Source of the DNA: Candidatus Woesearchaeota archaeon
GTDB taxonomy: Archaea > Nanoarchaeota > Nanoarchaeia > Woesearchaeales > JAGVZT01
Direction of reading: 5' to 3'
Length of the DNA: 39,106 nt
Assembly (NCBI GenBank): GCA_017608295.1
Contig: JAFCGF010000029.1
Coordinates: 1-39,106 of the forward strand
Made by a program: the position numbers and the translations under genes. The notes under the pieces are model-generated. The model saw nothing but the letters and a program-made list of their open reading frames with translations, was not told the origin of the DNA and ran no database searches. The first letter of the stretch is position 1; each line of letters opens with the position of its first letter. Below, one piece after another: positions 1-8,379 of the stretch.

Positions 1-48
1 TATCACGACCTTGGGTTACGGAGAAGCCCTTATACAAAGACGTAAAGG

Positions 49-65
49 TATAAGAAAATCTTATA
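49..65. repeat. Perfect 7-bp inverted repeat upstream of terS
   Basis: The arms TATAAGA and TCTTATA flank a 3-base AAA loop. The element abuts the terS ribosome binding site (AGGAG at 65-69). A further CTTATA lies at about 29-34. Such an AT-rich hairpin could shape translation of terS or serve as a terminase recognition element, but the sequence alone does not decide. No ordinary gene is visible in 1-75 apart from the end of a small frame that would enter from the far end of a circular map. Confidence 0.5.
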
Positions 66-75
66 GGAGAAAACC

Positions 76-486
76 ATGACAGGAAAGCGAGGCCCCGTGT
101 CCAAGACAAAGGACCTGAAGAAGCTGTCCGGCAGCACTACTCCCCTGACCGACGCTGAAGACGGAGTGGTGTTCAAGCCCCTGGATGGAATGCCCATTGC
201 GCCACCCTGGATACAGGATGACCCGGCAGCCCTGGACTTTTGGAACAGGAACGTTCCGCATTTGATTCGCTATGGATTGCTCGGTGAGATGCACCTTGAT
301 TCCTTTGCCCACTTATCCATGATACACAGCGCACTTCTTGCCCACTACAAATTGAAGACCATGCCATCGGCTTCCCTCCTGGGAGCATACCAAACCTTGT
401 CCTCCGCCTTCGCCATGAACACAGCAGCCTGTGCCCGGATGAAGATGGCAGTTAAAGACAAGAAGAAGCCAAACACCTTCTCATGA
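76..486 (+). CDS. terS: Terminase small subunit (P27-like)
   Basis: This 136-residue protein is the likely DNA-recognition subunit of the packaging motor. It has the build of P27-family small terminases: a basic start (GKRGPVSKTKDLKKL), a short proline-rich linker (about residues 40-50, with APPW), then an alpha-helical region with a conserved-looking W in DFWNRNVPHL and a helix beginning LLGEMHLDSF. The ATG follows a good AGGAG site. The 3' end overlaps terL by 4 bases (ATGA), so the two are probably translationally coupled. The family call rests on its build and its position directly before terL and after an HNH gene, a common order in cos-type phages. Confidence 0.85.
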   Translation: MTGKRGPVSKTKDLKKLSGSTTPLTDAEDGVVFKPLDGMPIAPPWIQDDPAALDFWNRNVPHLIRYGLLGEMHLDSFAHLSMIHSALLAHYKLKTMPSASLLGAYQTLSSAFAMNTAACARMKMAVKDKKKPNTFS

Positions 487-2153
487 CTACGCCTCGCAGA
501 AAGAACTATGTCCGTGTGGCCAAGCAGTATGCCCAAGAGGCACAGACAGCCGCGTGGGCGGGCAAGTGGACCAAGCTATCTTGTAAGCGATTCCTGGATG
601 ACCTCGAGCGGAAGGATTTAATCTTCGCGCCCCGGGAAGCCAATGAAGCCTGCCACTTCCTGGAGCTTCTCCCTCACGTGGAGGGCACCTGGACGAAACC
701 AACCATTGTTCTACACAAGTCGGACGTGTTCTTCCTGGTGAATCTATTCGGATTCCGGAAGAAGGATGGCACCCGACGCTTCACTACGGCCCTGAAAGCC
801 ATCGCCAGGAAGAACGCGAAGTCCACAATCGCTGCCGGCATAGCCCTTTATTGCCAAGTGAAGGAGCCCGAGGTCGGTCCACAAGTAGTAAGTGCAGCCA
901 CAACAGGCAGCCAAGCCCGCATAGTCTTCAACATTGCCAAGCGTATGGTGGAGAAGACACCGGACATACAAGAGCATTTCGGGATGAAACCGTACGCGAA
1001 CTCCATTGCCTCGTATGATAATGGCGGCAGCTTCAAGCCAATCAATGCGAAAGCCAGCACCCAGGATGGATTGAACCCGACCTGCGTAGTGCTGGACGAG
1101 ATCCATGCCCATAAAGATTCGGACCTGCTGAATGTACTTCGCTCCGCTGCCGGCGCCAGGCGCTCGCCGCTCTTTCTCTTCTGCACCACTGAGGGATATG
1201 AATCGCCCGGACCATGGCATGAGCTTCGCAGCTTCGCCAAGCAGGTTCTCGAGGGCATCATCAAAGCGGACCATTTCTTCTGTGTGTATTACGCCATTGA
1301 TGATGAGGACGATGAATTCGATGAGGCGTGCTGGATCAAGGCCAACCCATTGATGACCGTGAACCCGATTCTGCGTGAGGAGATAATGAAAGAGGCTATT
1401 GAGGCGCGGGCAATGCCGGGCAAGATGGCTGAGTTCCGCATCAAACGCTTGAATCGACAGAGCGCAACGGCCACAGGCTGGATCACATTCTCCTCCTGGA
1501 AGGCCTGCGCCACCGAAGTTGACCTGGATTGGTTGGCTCAGCACCCTTGTTATGGCGGTCTGGACATGGCGAGCGTGGGAGATCTTTGCTCATTCCGTTT
1601 GATTTGGTACATCGATGGCCACTATTACACATGGGGATTGCGCTGGATTCCAGAAGAAGCGGTGAAGTTACGCACTGAAAGAGGGACCGTGCCCTATGCT
1701 GCGTGGGTAGAATCTGGCCATGTGAGGCAAACACCCGGGAAAGTAATCGATCACGACACCATTGAGCAGGAGATCCTTGAGGCATGTGAGCGCTTCCAGG
1801 TGCAGGCTATTGGTTACGATCAATGGAATGCTTCCCAGGTGGTCGCCACCCTGGAGAAGGCCGGTGTCAAAATGAATGTCTTCGTCCAGGGACCGAAGAG
1901 CTATCATCCCGCCATGCAGGAATTCGAACGGGCCTATATCAGTGAGCGCTTTCACTATGGTGATGATCCGGTGCTTACCTGGTGCGCCTCGAACATTGTT
2001 GCCAGGCAGGATGTGAACCTTAACATGGCACCGGATAAAAAGAAGTCAGCAGATAAGATCGATGACATGGTCGCTTTGCTGGAAGCAGTAGGTACAGCCC
2101 TCGTCGAGCGCGGCGAGGGAACAACATACGATGGAGGATTAGATTTCTTATGA
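483..2153 (+). CDS. terL: Terminase large subunit
   Basis: This 556-residue protein is the ATPase and nuclease of DNA packaging. The Walker-A-like motif is ARKNAKST (residues 108-115) and the Walker B is VVLDEIH (about 202-208), followed by the coupling motif in FLFCTTEGYE. These are the hallmarks of the HK97-type Terminase_1 family. The C-terminal half carries the RNase-H-like nuclease: GGLDMASVGD (first acidic residue), GYDQWNASQV (second) and DKIDDMVALLEAVG (third). Length is normal for the family. It overlaps terS at its start and the small membrane gene at its end, each by 4 bases. The call is secure. Confidence 0.97.
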   Translation: MTTPRRKNYVRVAKQYAQEAQTAAWAGKWTKLSCKRFLDDLERKDLIFAPREANEACHFLELLPHVEGTWTKPTIVLHKSDVFFLVNLFGFRKKDGTRRFTTALKAIARKNAKSTIAAGIALYCQVKEPEVGPQVVSAATTGSQARIVFNIAKRMVEKTPDIQEHFGMKPYANSIASYDNGGSFKPINAKASTQDGLNPTCVVLDEIHAHKDSDLLNVLRSAAGARRSPLFLFCTTEGYESPGPWHELRSFAKQVLEGIIKADHFFCVYYAIDDEDDEFDEACWIKANPLMTVNPILREEIMKEAIEARAMPGKMAEFRIKRLNRQSATATGWITFSSWKACATEVDLDWLAQHPCYGGLDMASVGDLCSFRLIWYIDGHYYTWGLRWIPEEAVKLRTERGTVPYAAWVESGHVRQTPGKVIDHDTIEQEILEACERFQVQAIGYDQWNASQVVATLEKAGVKMNVFVQGPKSYHPAMQEFERAYISERFHYGDDPVLTWCASNIVARQDVNLNMAPDKKKSADKIDDMVALLEAVGTALVERGEGTTYDGGLDFL

Positions 2154-2434
2154 ACGACAACTACTTAACTTTATTTTTTCAACTGTGGGCCGGCTTCACA
2201 ATCGCCTGCTTCATCCTGATCCTGTTTTTGGCTGGTGGACGACCGACAAAAGAACGATTGCAATTTCTTACCGGGGTGATAGATTGTCGCGATGTAGTGA
2301 CATTTGGCGGCCTAGCCCTGATTGGATACGGCGCTCAACTGATCTTCGAGCCAGCGGCTTATATTATCATCGGCGCTGGACTTTTTTGGTTAGGAGTACG
2401 TCGCCTTGGGAATACTCAACCGCCTGGAGACTAG
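2150..2434 (+). CDS. Small membrane protein between terL and portal
   Basis: This 94-residue protein has two hydrophobic stretches, roughly residues 6-28 and 50-82, separated by a charged loop (GGRPTKERLQ). Its ATG overlaps the terL stop (ATGA) and its 3' end overlaps the portal gene by 29 bases in another frame, so it is probably real and co-translated. No family was recognised. Small membrane proteins between terminase and portal occur in many siphophages without a known role. Confidence 0.7.
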   Translation: MNDNYLTLFFQLWAGFTIACFILILFLAGGRPTKERLQFLTGVIDCRDVVTFGGLALIGYGAQLIFEPAAYIIIGAGLFWLGVRRLGNTQPPGD

Positions 2435-3647
2435 AGCAACTTCACAGACTCTTGGTCATCCACGTGATCCTGTTCTTGCCAATTGGTTTGGCGGAGGTTC
2501 TAATACAGCCGCCGGCATGAACGTGACAGCGGAAACAGCTTCCCGAGCCTCAGCAGTTTATGCCTCAGCCAAAGTCCTATCCGAAGCCATTGCTTCCCTG
2601 CCCCTGGTTCTATACAAGCGCACTTCCGGTGGCGGCAAAGAGAAAGCAGTCGACCACCCTTTGTTCAACGTCTTAAAAACTCGGCCCAACCATTATCAAT
2701 CCAGTTTCGAATTCATAGAGCAGGGCGTCCTCAATATGTGCTACAGAGGCGCATCCTATTCGCATATCCTGGCCGATCCAAGGGGCCAGCGCCGCTTGAT
2801 GCAGCTCAATCCGGATAATGTTAGACCTACATTGTTACCCTCCGGCAAGCTCGCCTATGAATATGTATCGCCCCAAGGCGTTTCAAAGGTGCTTCTGCAG
2901 GAAGAAGTTCTCCGAGTCCCTTACCAAACAAAAGACGGGATCAACCCCTTATCAGTTATCGCAGCACAGCGCGAAGCCATTGGAGCTTCCCTTGCCGCAC
3001 AGGATTACAGCGCCCGCTTCTTCGGAAACGATGCCCGCCCCACTGGCGGTTACATGACCTGGGATGGTGGCGCTCGCTTCAAGGATGAAGAAGAGGCCAA
3101 GAAGTTTAGACAGAATTGGCAAGAGTATATGGCGGGAGCCAATAGACACAAGATCGCCGTCCTGAAGCCTGGCATGGCTTACCACGAGCTCGGCATGAGC
3201 AACGAAGACGCGCAGTTTCTTGAGACGCGTAAATTCCAGCGGAGCGAGATTGCTGGCTTCTTCCGGGTGCCGCCTCACATGATCGGTGATCTTGAACGCG
3301 CGACGTTCTCAAATATCGATGCACAAGCGACCGACTTCGTGGTTCACACGGTTGGTCCTTGGCTTGCACGTTGGGAGCCAGCCTTATCGCGCGACTTGCT
3401 GACGGAGCTTGAACAAGAAGACTATTTCTTCGAATTTATGGTGGATGGTTTACTTCGTGGTGATCCGCAGGCAAGGTCCGCCTACTATCAACGGGCAATC
3501 CTTACCGGGTGGATGAATCGGAACGAGGTTCGCGCCAAGGATAATCTACAAGAAGCAGAAGGCCTGGATGAATTCATCGTGCCTTCCAATATGCAAGCGG
3601 CAGAGATGCTAATGAATCAAGCTGGAGGTGAGCAGCATGGAGATTGA
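2406..3647 (+). CDS. Portal protein (HK97 family)
   Basis: This 413-residue protein forms the dodecameric ring at the capsid vertex through which DNA enters and leaves. It matches HK97-type portals: VTAETASRASAVYASAKVLS near the N terminus, then LPLVLYKR, DHPLFNVLKTRPN, the LQEEVLRVPYQTKDGINPLS region, and EIAGFFRVPPHMIGDLERAT with SNIDAQATDFV toward the C-terminal third. It begins with TTG at 2406, preceded by AGGAG at about 2392-2396, a suitable spacing; no ATG fits as well. The end overlaps the protease gene. The call is secure. Confidence 0.96.
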   Translation: MGILNRLETRATSQTLGHPRDPVLANWFGGGSNTAAGMNVTAETASRASAVYASAKVLSEAIASLPLVLYKRTSGGGKEKAVDHPLFNVLKTRPNHYQSSFEFIEQGVLNMCYRGASYSHILADPRGQRRLMQLNPDNVRPTLLPSGKLAYEYVSPQGVSKVLLQEEVLRVPYQTKDGINPLSVIAAQREAIGASLAAQDYSARFFGNDARPTGGYMTWDGGARFKDEEEAKKFRQNWQEYMAGANRHKIAVLKPGMAYHELGMSNEDAQFLETRKFQRSEIAGFFRVPPHMIGDLERATFSNIDAQATDFVVHTVGPWLARWEPALSRDLLTELEQEDYFFEFMVDGLLRGDPQARSAYYQRAILTGWMNRNEVRAKDNLQEAEGLDEFIVPSNMQAAEMLMNQAGGEQHGD

Positions 3648-4224
3648 ACGGCGGGCCTTTGCCCTCGATGATATGAAAGTGGAAACGCGAGATGACGGCA
3701 CGAAGCGCATGATTGGACATGCCGCTGTCTTCAACATGCTTTCCGAAGACCTGGGTGGCTTCCGGGAACAGATAGCCCCGGGCGCTTTTGAAACCGCTTT
3801 GGAATCCGATGACGTGAGAGCGCTTTGGAATCACAATCCGGACCACGTGCTTGGCAGGAATATGTCGGGCACCTTACAGATGAAAGAAGATGAGCGGGGC
3901 CTGGCGATTGAAATTACACCGCCAGACACGCAAATGGCACGAGATCTTATGGTCTCGATGGAACGCGGCGACGTGTCGCACATGTCCTTTGGCTTCAGCG
4001 CTCGCCCTAATGGGCAGAACTGGGCCAAGGATGATGAGGGCAAGGTGATTCGCACCTTGACCAAACTCCGTCTATTTGATGTTTCACCGGTTACATTCCC
4101 GGCGTATCCACAAACAGACATTGCGTTGAGAGCAATGCAAACAGCATTGCCCGAGGCACCCGTTGATAATACATGGAAAATCAAATTAGCTCGCCGGCGT
4201 TTAGAGCTGGCAGCCATATCCTGA
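3637..4224 (+). CDS. Prohead maturation protease (HK97 / S78 family)
   Basis: This 195-residue serine protease cleaves the capsid scaffold (delta) domain during head maturation. It has the usual fold signature: an N-terminal GHAAVFN, then EQIAPGAFETAL, the catalytic His in LWNHNPDHVLG (H66), and the catalytic Ser in SHMSFGF (S117), followed by LFDVSPVTFPAYP, typical of the family's C-terminal core. A GTG at 3628 is also in frame, but GGAGGT at 3624-3629 stands 7 bases before ATG 3637, which is the better start. It overlaps the portal gene's 3' end and directly precedes the capsid gene, the standard order. Confidence 0.95.
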   Translation: MEIERRAFALDDMKVETRDDGTKRMIGHAAVFNMLSEDLGGFREQIAPGAFETALESDDVRALWNHNPDHVLGRNMSGTLQMKEDERGLAIEITPPDTQMARDLMVSMERGDVSHMSFGFSARPNGQNWAKDDEGKVIRTLTKLRLFDVSPVTFPAYPQTDIALRAMQTALPEAPVDNTWKIKLARRRLELAAIS

Positions 4225-4234
4225 GGAGGAAACG

Positions 4235-5464
4235 ATGAGTAAGAAATTAGTTAATCTACGAGAGGCGCGTAACAAGTCCGTTGTGGCTGCCCGCGCCATT
4301 CTGGATCTTGCAGAAGGTGAGAAGCGCGAGCTGACCGCTGACGAGCAGGGCCAGTGGGATGCACACATGGATGATCAGCAGAACAGCGCTGACTCAATCG
4401 GTCGCGAAGAGCGTGCTATTGCAGCAGAGCGCGACCTTGCTGGACAGCACTTTGAGTCCGAAGAGAACAACGACGAGAATCGCGGCAAAGCCCCGGTTCA
4501 CGTAACTGCCACCCCGGAATATCGTGCAGCGCACGAGAAATTCCTTCGCCTTGGCAAGGATCACCTCTCCGCTGACGAAGCACGCGCTTTGTCTGCTGGT
4601 GATGCTACCGAGGGTGGTTATCTGGTGATGCCACAACAGATGGTCTCTGGCCTGCTGAAGAATGTGGATGATGCAGTATACATTCGCCAGAAAGCTACTG
4701 TCCATCAGTTGCCACAGGCAGCTTCCCTGGGCGTGCCTACCCTGGACACCGACCCCTCCGATCCAATCTGGACCGCTGAGATTGCTACTGGCTCCGAGGA
4801 TTCAAGCATGGCTCTCGGTAAGCGTGAGCTTTCGCCTAACCCACTGGCTAAGCGCATCAAGATCAGCAACAAGCTTCTGCGGATGGTACCGGGTATTGAA
4901 GCCCTCGTCATGCAGCGCCTTGGTGTTAAGTTCGGTCGTGTGCAGGAAAGCGCATTTATGACTGGCTCCGGTGCTAACCAACCTCTGGGCTTATTCACTG
5001 CCAGCGATAACGGCATTCCAACAAGCCGGGATATGTCCACAGGCAATGCCGCAACCGCCTTCACATTTGACGGTTTGATCAATGCCAAGTATAACGAGAA
5101 GGAGCAGTACCAGAAGGTCGCTGAATGGCTCTTCCATCGTGATGCAGTGAAGATGCTCGCCAAGCTTAAAGATGGCGAGGGTCAGTATATCTGGGAAGCC
5201 AGCAAGAAGGTTGCTGATCCGGATATGCTCCTGGGACGTCCAGTCACCATGAGTGAATTCGTTCCAAACACCTTCACCTCCGGTCTGTATGTGGGTATCT
5301 TCGGAGACCTCAGCAAGTACTGGATCGCTGATGCAATGAACGTCCAGATTCAGCGCTTGGTTGAGCTATATGCAGAAGCAAATCAGACGGGCTTCATTGG
5401 CCGCCTGGAGTGCGATGGCATGCCTACAGTGGCAGAAGCATTCACCCGCGTAAAACTGGGTTAA
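4235..5464 (+). CDS. Major capsid protein (HK97 fold)
   Basis: This 409-residue protein builds the icosahedral shell. The first ~100 residues are charged and predicted helical (AEGEKRELTADEQGQWDAH, GREERAIAAERDL), as expected for a delta scaffold domain removed by the upstream protease. The HK97-fold part starts near ALSAGDATEGGYLVMPQQM (about 117-135) and contains KRIKISNKLLR, FMTGSGANQPLGLF (about 243-256) and the late PVTMSEFVPN strand typical of the family. A GAGGAGG site lies 5-6 bases before the ATG. The exact cleavage site is not visible from sequence. Confidence 0.96.
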   Translation: MSKKLVNLREARNKSVVAARAILDLAEGEKRELTADEQGQWDAHMDDQQNSADSIGREERAIAAERDLAGQHFESEENNDENRGKAPVHVTATPEYRAAHEKFLRLGKDHLSADEARALSAGDATEGGYLVMPQQMVSGLLKNVDDAVYIRQKATVHQLPQAASLGVPTLDTDPSDPIWTAEIATGSEDSSMALGKRELSPNPLAKRIKISNKLLRMVPGIEALVMQRLGVKFGRVQESAFMTGSGANQPLGLFTASDNGIPTSRDMSTGNAATAFTFDGLINAKYNEKEQYQKVAEWLFHRDAVKMLAKLKDGEGQYIWEASKKVADPDMLLGRPVTMSEFVPNTFTSGLYVGIFGDLSKYWIADAMNVQIQRLVELYAEANQTGFIGRLECDGMPTVAEAFTRVKLG

Positions 5465-5498
5465 GTCTAAAAATAAATACCTGAGGAGGTAGAAGAAG

Positions 5499-5912
5499 AT
5501 GCGAGATCTACACCATGATGTACTATACACGTTAGCGGAGCCGCCACAGGCGGCAGTGACTAACAACACACCTTTCGTCAGTACGATTCTTGACACTGCG
5601 AACTTTGCAATCAATGAGTTCGTCCTGCTGATTGGCTCACTGTCCGATGCCGATGCGACCTTTGTCGTATTGATGGAAGACGGCGATGAATCCAATCTCT
5701 CTGATAATGCCGCAGTGGTAGATTCACAGCTGATTGGAACAGAAGCACTGGCAACTCCGTTGTTCAGTGACGATGACAGCACCAAGAAATTGGGCTACCG
5801 TGGCGCCAAGCGCTACATTCGCGTGACCATCACGCCTTCAGCCAATACCGGCGATATCTACTTCGCCGCTACATGGGCACAGGCCGGCGCGCGTAAAGCA
5901 CCACAGGCGTAA
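5499..5912 (+). CDS. Conserved capsid-associated protein, possible decoration protein
   Basis: This 137-residue protein directly follows the capsid gene with its own GAGGAGGT site. It has the pattern of a small beta-rich phage protein seen in this position: an N-terminal MRDLHHDVLY, a central FVVLMEDGDESNLSDNAAV, and KKLGYRGAKRYIRVTITP followed by a stretch ending in a basic tail. Proteins with this GYRG-KRYIRV core are common beside HK97-type capsid genes and are usually left as hypothetical or minor capsid proteins. A shell-stabilising or decorating role is inferred from position only. Confidence 0.75.
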   Translation: MRDLHHDVLYTLAEPPQAAVTNNTPFVSTILDTANFAINEFVLLIGSLSDADATFVVLMEDGDESNLSDNAAVVDSQLIGTEALATPLFSDDDSTKKLGYRGAKRYIRVTITPSANTGDIYFAATWAQAGARKAPQA

Positions 5913-5924
5913 GGGGGGTTAGCA

Positions 5925-6641
5925 ATGGCTGATCCTACTTACGGACCGAAGGTCTACCACAAGCAGGGGGGTGACGAGCAAGTCGTCGCCTCCGGTGGTA
6001 AAGTCACCGTTGAATCTGGTGGCGAGATCGATGTTGAATCCGGCGGCGCACTCAAGCTCGCTGGGACTGCGGTAACATCGACGGCTGCAGAGCTGAATAT
6101 CCTGGACGGGGCAACAGTAACACCTGCCGAACTAAACGTCCTTGATGGGCAGGTTCTGGCTGAAGAAGCCGGCGAGGGTATCACAGGTGGAACGGATACA
6201 ATCTACGCTTCTTCTGTTACCAAGATCGGCGGGATAATTAAGACGAGTATCTTGCTGGATCTGGATGGTCTCTCATCCTCTACCACTGACCTGGATATTA
6301 TTGGTCAGGGTGCGGAGGTTGCTCACCTGGGTCAAATCACAGAGGCGCAGAACGGAACCATTCTAACAGGTCGAGTGACCTGCCTGGAAGTTCCAGTTGG
6401 CGGTGTCGATGATATTGACCTCTATGCTGCGACTGAAGATACAGGCGTGTTCGATGGGGATATTGCTTCCCTGACTGAAACCGCGCTAGTAACTTCCGGC
6501 GCTGCCTGGACACTAGGACTTGTCCGAGTGCTTTCGGCGATGCCTGTTGCTGATGCGTTCCTATACCTCACCGGCGGCGACGCTGGTACGGCTGCGGAAT
6601 ACTCGGCTGGCAAGTTCTTGATTGAGCTTGAAGGGTATTAA
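5925..6641 (+). CDS. Putative head fibre or surface-decoration protein
   Basis: This 238-residue protein has repeats characteristic of viral fibres: short beta-type repeats VTVESGGEIDVESGGALKL (about residues 27-45) and then TAAELNILDGATVTPAELNV (about 53-72), the AELN-LDG repeat common in phage fibre shafts. The C-terminal 130 residues look like a globular beta domain ending in GKFLIELEGY. It lies among head genes, so a head fibre is more likely than a tail fibre. The function is inferred from repeat type and position. Confidence 0.6.
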   Translation: MADPTYGPKVYHKQGGDEQVVASGGKVTVESGGEIDVESGGALKLAGTAVTSTAAELNILDGATVTPAELNVLDGQVLAEEAGEGITGGTDTIYASSVTKIGGIIKTSILLDLDGLSSSTTDLDIIGQGAEVAHLGQITEAQNGTILTGRVTCLEVPVGGVDDIDLYAATEDTGVFDGDIASLTETALVTSGAAWTLGLVRVLSAMPVADAFLYLTGGDAGTAAEYSAGKFLIELEGY

Positions 6642-6644
6642 CCG

Positions 6645-7016
6645 ATGAGCTACATTCAGAAGTACGAGGTTGTTCTTGTGACCGCGGCTGATGGGACGGC
6701 GGAGGGGTTTACCCCCGTCGTCTGTGGCTTCATTGAGCACATCCACTACACCAAGGTCGACTTTGCTGCGGGTGTGGACATTTCAATTGTAGGTGAAGAT
6801 GCTGACGAGGCCTACTGGGTAGAAGCAGATGTCAATGCTTCTACCAGTAAATCACCCCGCCATCCAACGCATGATGTCGCGGGTGCTGTATTGAAGTATG
6901 CGCCTGCAGGGGCAAATGTTGAATCTAGCATTCCAATCTGCAGAGAACGAATTAAAGTATCCGTCGCCCAGGGTGGTGACACCAAGACCGGTACTTTTGA
7001 AATCTACATAAGTTAA
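6645..7016 (+). CDS. Conserved phage structural-region protein, unknown function
   Basis: This 123-residue, beta-rich protein starts 3 bases after the previous gene. Visible features are the N-terminal QKYEVVLVTAADGTAEGFTP, a central VDISIVGEDADEAYWVEADV with an S/T-rich stretch and a PRHPTHD segment, and the C-terminal RIKVSVAQGGDTKTGTFEIY. Proteins with this VSVAQGG-KTGTF ending recur in head-to-tail regions of siphophages and marine phages, but I know of no established function. Confidence 0.7.
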   Translation: MSYIQKYEVVLVTAADGTAEGFTPVVCGFIEHIHYTKVDFAAGVDISIVGEDADEAYWVEADVNASTSKSPRHPTHDVAGAVLKYAPAGANVESSIPICRERIKVSVAQGGDTKTGTFEIYIS

Positions 7017-7027
7017 CGGAGGCCTAT

Positions 7028-7324
7028 ATGGGCAGAAAAATCAAAATGCAGACAAACGCTTGTGGTCCACATGGGAACTTCCGTGTGAATGAGGTCTTTG
7101 CCGTGCCGGAAGTTATCTCAACCGACATTGCGGACGAATTTGTCGAGGGCGGCTATGCTATTGAAGTTGGCACTCTGGATCCAGTAGATGAAGAGCAAAA
7201 GGACCCTGAAAAGGTGCTGACTAATGCTGAACTTGTGTCAGCGCTGGAAGCGAAGGGAATCGAGGTTCCTGCACGGGCCAACAAGACCGAGCTTCAGGCG
7301 CTTTTGGATCAGGCTGAAGATTAA
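7028..7324 (+). CDS. Small protein with C-terminal HeH/LEM-like segment
   Basis: This 98-residue protein has an N-terminal beta-type half (KIKMQTNACGPHGNFRVNEV, then VPEVISTDIADEFVEGGYA). The final ~35 residues, beginning LTNAELVSALEAKGIEVPA and continuing to LQALLDQ, look like a HeH/LEM or SAP-type helix-extended-helix motif. Similar proteins occur between capsid and head-tail adaptor genes. A nucleic acid contact is possible from the motif, but the family role is unknown. RBS GGAGG precedes the ATG. Confidence 0.7.
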   Translation: MGRKIKMQTNACGPHGNFRVNEVFAVPEVISTDIADEFVEGGYAIEVGTLDPVDEEQKDPEKVLTNAELVSALEAKGIEVPARANKTELQALLDQAED

Positions 7325-7326
7325 CC

Positions 7327-7902
7327 ATGATCGTAATCACCGCACCCGCATCGGAGCCGGTAACCAAGGCGGAAGTCAAAGCGCAAATTGGCATCCTCGC
7401 CTCGGATACGGCCCAGGACAACCTCATTGATCGCAGGATCGCTGAGGCGCGGGCGTGGTGTGAGCAATATACAAGGCGAAGTTTCATCACACAAACTTTG
7501 GAACTTCGCCTTGATGCTTTCCCATTACAGATTGAACTGCCTTCGCCTCCGGTGAGCGCCGTGGTCTCAGTCAAGTATATTGACAACAATGGCGATGAGC
7601 AGACCGTGGATTCGGGGAATTATGTGCTTGACACGTACCCCACCACGCCATTAGTCCGTCCAACCTATGCCCTAGTATGGCCGGTATCGCGAAACGAGCC
7701 CCACGCGGTGCGTGTGCGCTATACAGCAGGGTACGGCGACACCGATGCGGTACCGAAATTGATTGAAGAGGCCATTATGCTTCTGGTGGGCCATTGGATG
7801 AACTTTCAGCCACAAGCTGAGAATGGAATCACCGCTTCCCGGGTGCCTTTTGCTATTCGAGACATCCTGGACACTTTCAAAGTTGAGCGGTTCCATATAT
7901 GA
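7327..7902 (+). CDS. Head-tail connector / adaptor (gp6-like)
   Basis: This 191-residue protein probably forms the ring below the portal. It begins with the gp6-family pattern EPVTKAEVKAQIGI, continues DNLIDRRIAEARAWCEQYT and RRSFITQTLELRLDAFP, and has the family's central VSVKYIDNNGDEQTVDSGNY and the VRVRYTAGYGDTDAVPKLIE helix start. This matches phage gp6 / phiE125 gp8-like connectors. It lies 2 bases after the preceding gene and overlaps the next by 4. The call is confident at family level. Confidence 0.88.
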   Translation: MIVITAPASEPVTKAEVKAQIGILASDTAQDNLIDRRIAEARAWCEQYTRRSFITQTLELRLDAFPLQIELPSPPVSAVVSVKYIDNNGDEQTVDSGNYVLDTYPTTPLVRPTYALVWPVSRNEPHAVRVRYTAGYGDTDAVPKLIEEAIMLLVGHWMNFQPQAENGITASRVPFAIRDILDTFKVERFHI

Positions 7903-8366
7903 GCCACGCTCGCCAGGTGATCCGGGAGAAGGCAGCCTTATTGTTGGCAACCACGCCAACTACCTGGGTCAGCGTGCTTGAAACCCGCGTCCCAACAAAG
8001 CGGCAGGTTTATCCGTATCTAATGGTCTACTCGGACGGAGAAGCCGTGGACAACCTCACGGAGGATGATCCAACAGTTCTCCAGAGAGATATGAATATTG
8101 TAATTGTCGGGATGCTGCGTATGCCTGGCGGACATGAAACGATAACAATTGAAGATAAGCTGGATGCAGTTGCCGCGGAGATTGAAACGAAGCTAGACTT
8201 CGCTGCCTTGCAGGCAGTGGTGCCCAAGCTTCACGGTCTATTTTTGAACAGCACGGAAATGAGCGTAGTAGTTACGCCCGACGAACAAATTGATCACGCA
8301 GAAATAATTCAAGTATGGACAGCACGTTATTATACGTTAGATGGCGCGCCCGAAGTGCTAATCTAG
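7899..8366 (+). CDS. Probable tail terminator / tail completion protein
   Basis: This 155-residue protein sits between the connector and the tail tube gene, where siphophages encode head closure or tail terminator proteins. It starts with a helix (ARQVIREKAALLL), then VYPYLMVYSDGEAVDNL, a long helix with IEDKLDAVAAEIETKL and a final beta strand pair including AEIIQVWTARYYTLDG. This alternation is typical of gpU/HK97 gp10-like terminators. The assignment depends on context and general pattern, not on a diagnostic motif. Confidence 0.65.
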   Translation: MSHARQVIREKAALLLATTPTTWVSVLETRVPTKRQVYPYLMVYSDGEAVDNLTEDDPTVLQRDMNIVIVGMLRMPGGHETITIEDKLDAVAAEIETKLDFAALQAVVPKLHGLFLNSTEMSVVVTPDEQIDHAEIIQVWTARYYTLDGAPEVLI

Positions 8367-8379
8367 GAGGTATGGAAAA

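Noticed and set aside
744..1544. Long minus-strand open frame (266 codons) inside terL
   Set aside because: It mirrors a strongly supported gene on the + strand, has no recognisable domain and no suitable ribosome binding site; GC-rich codon bias creates such shadows.
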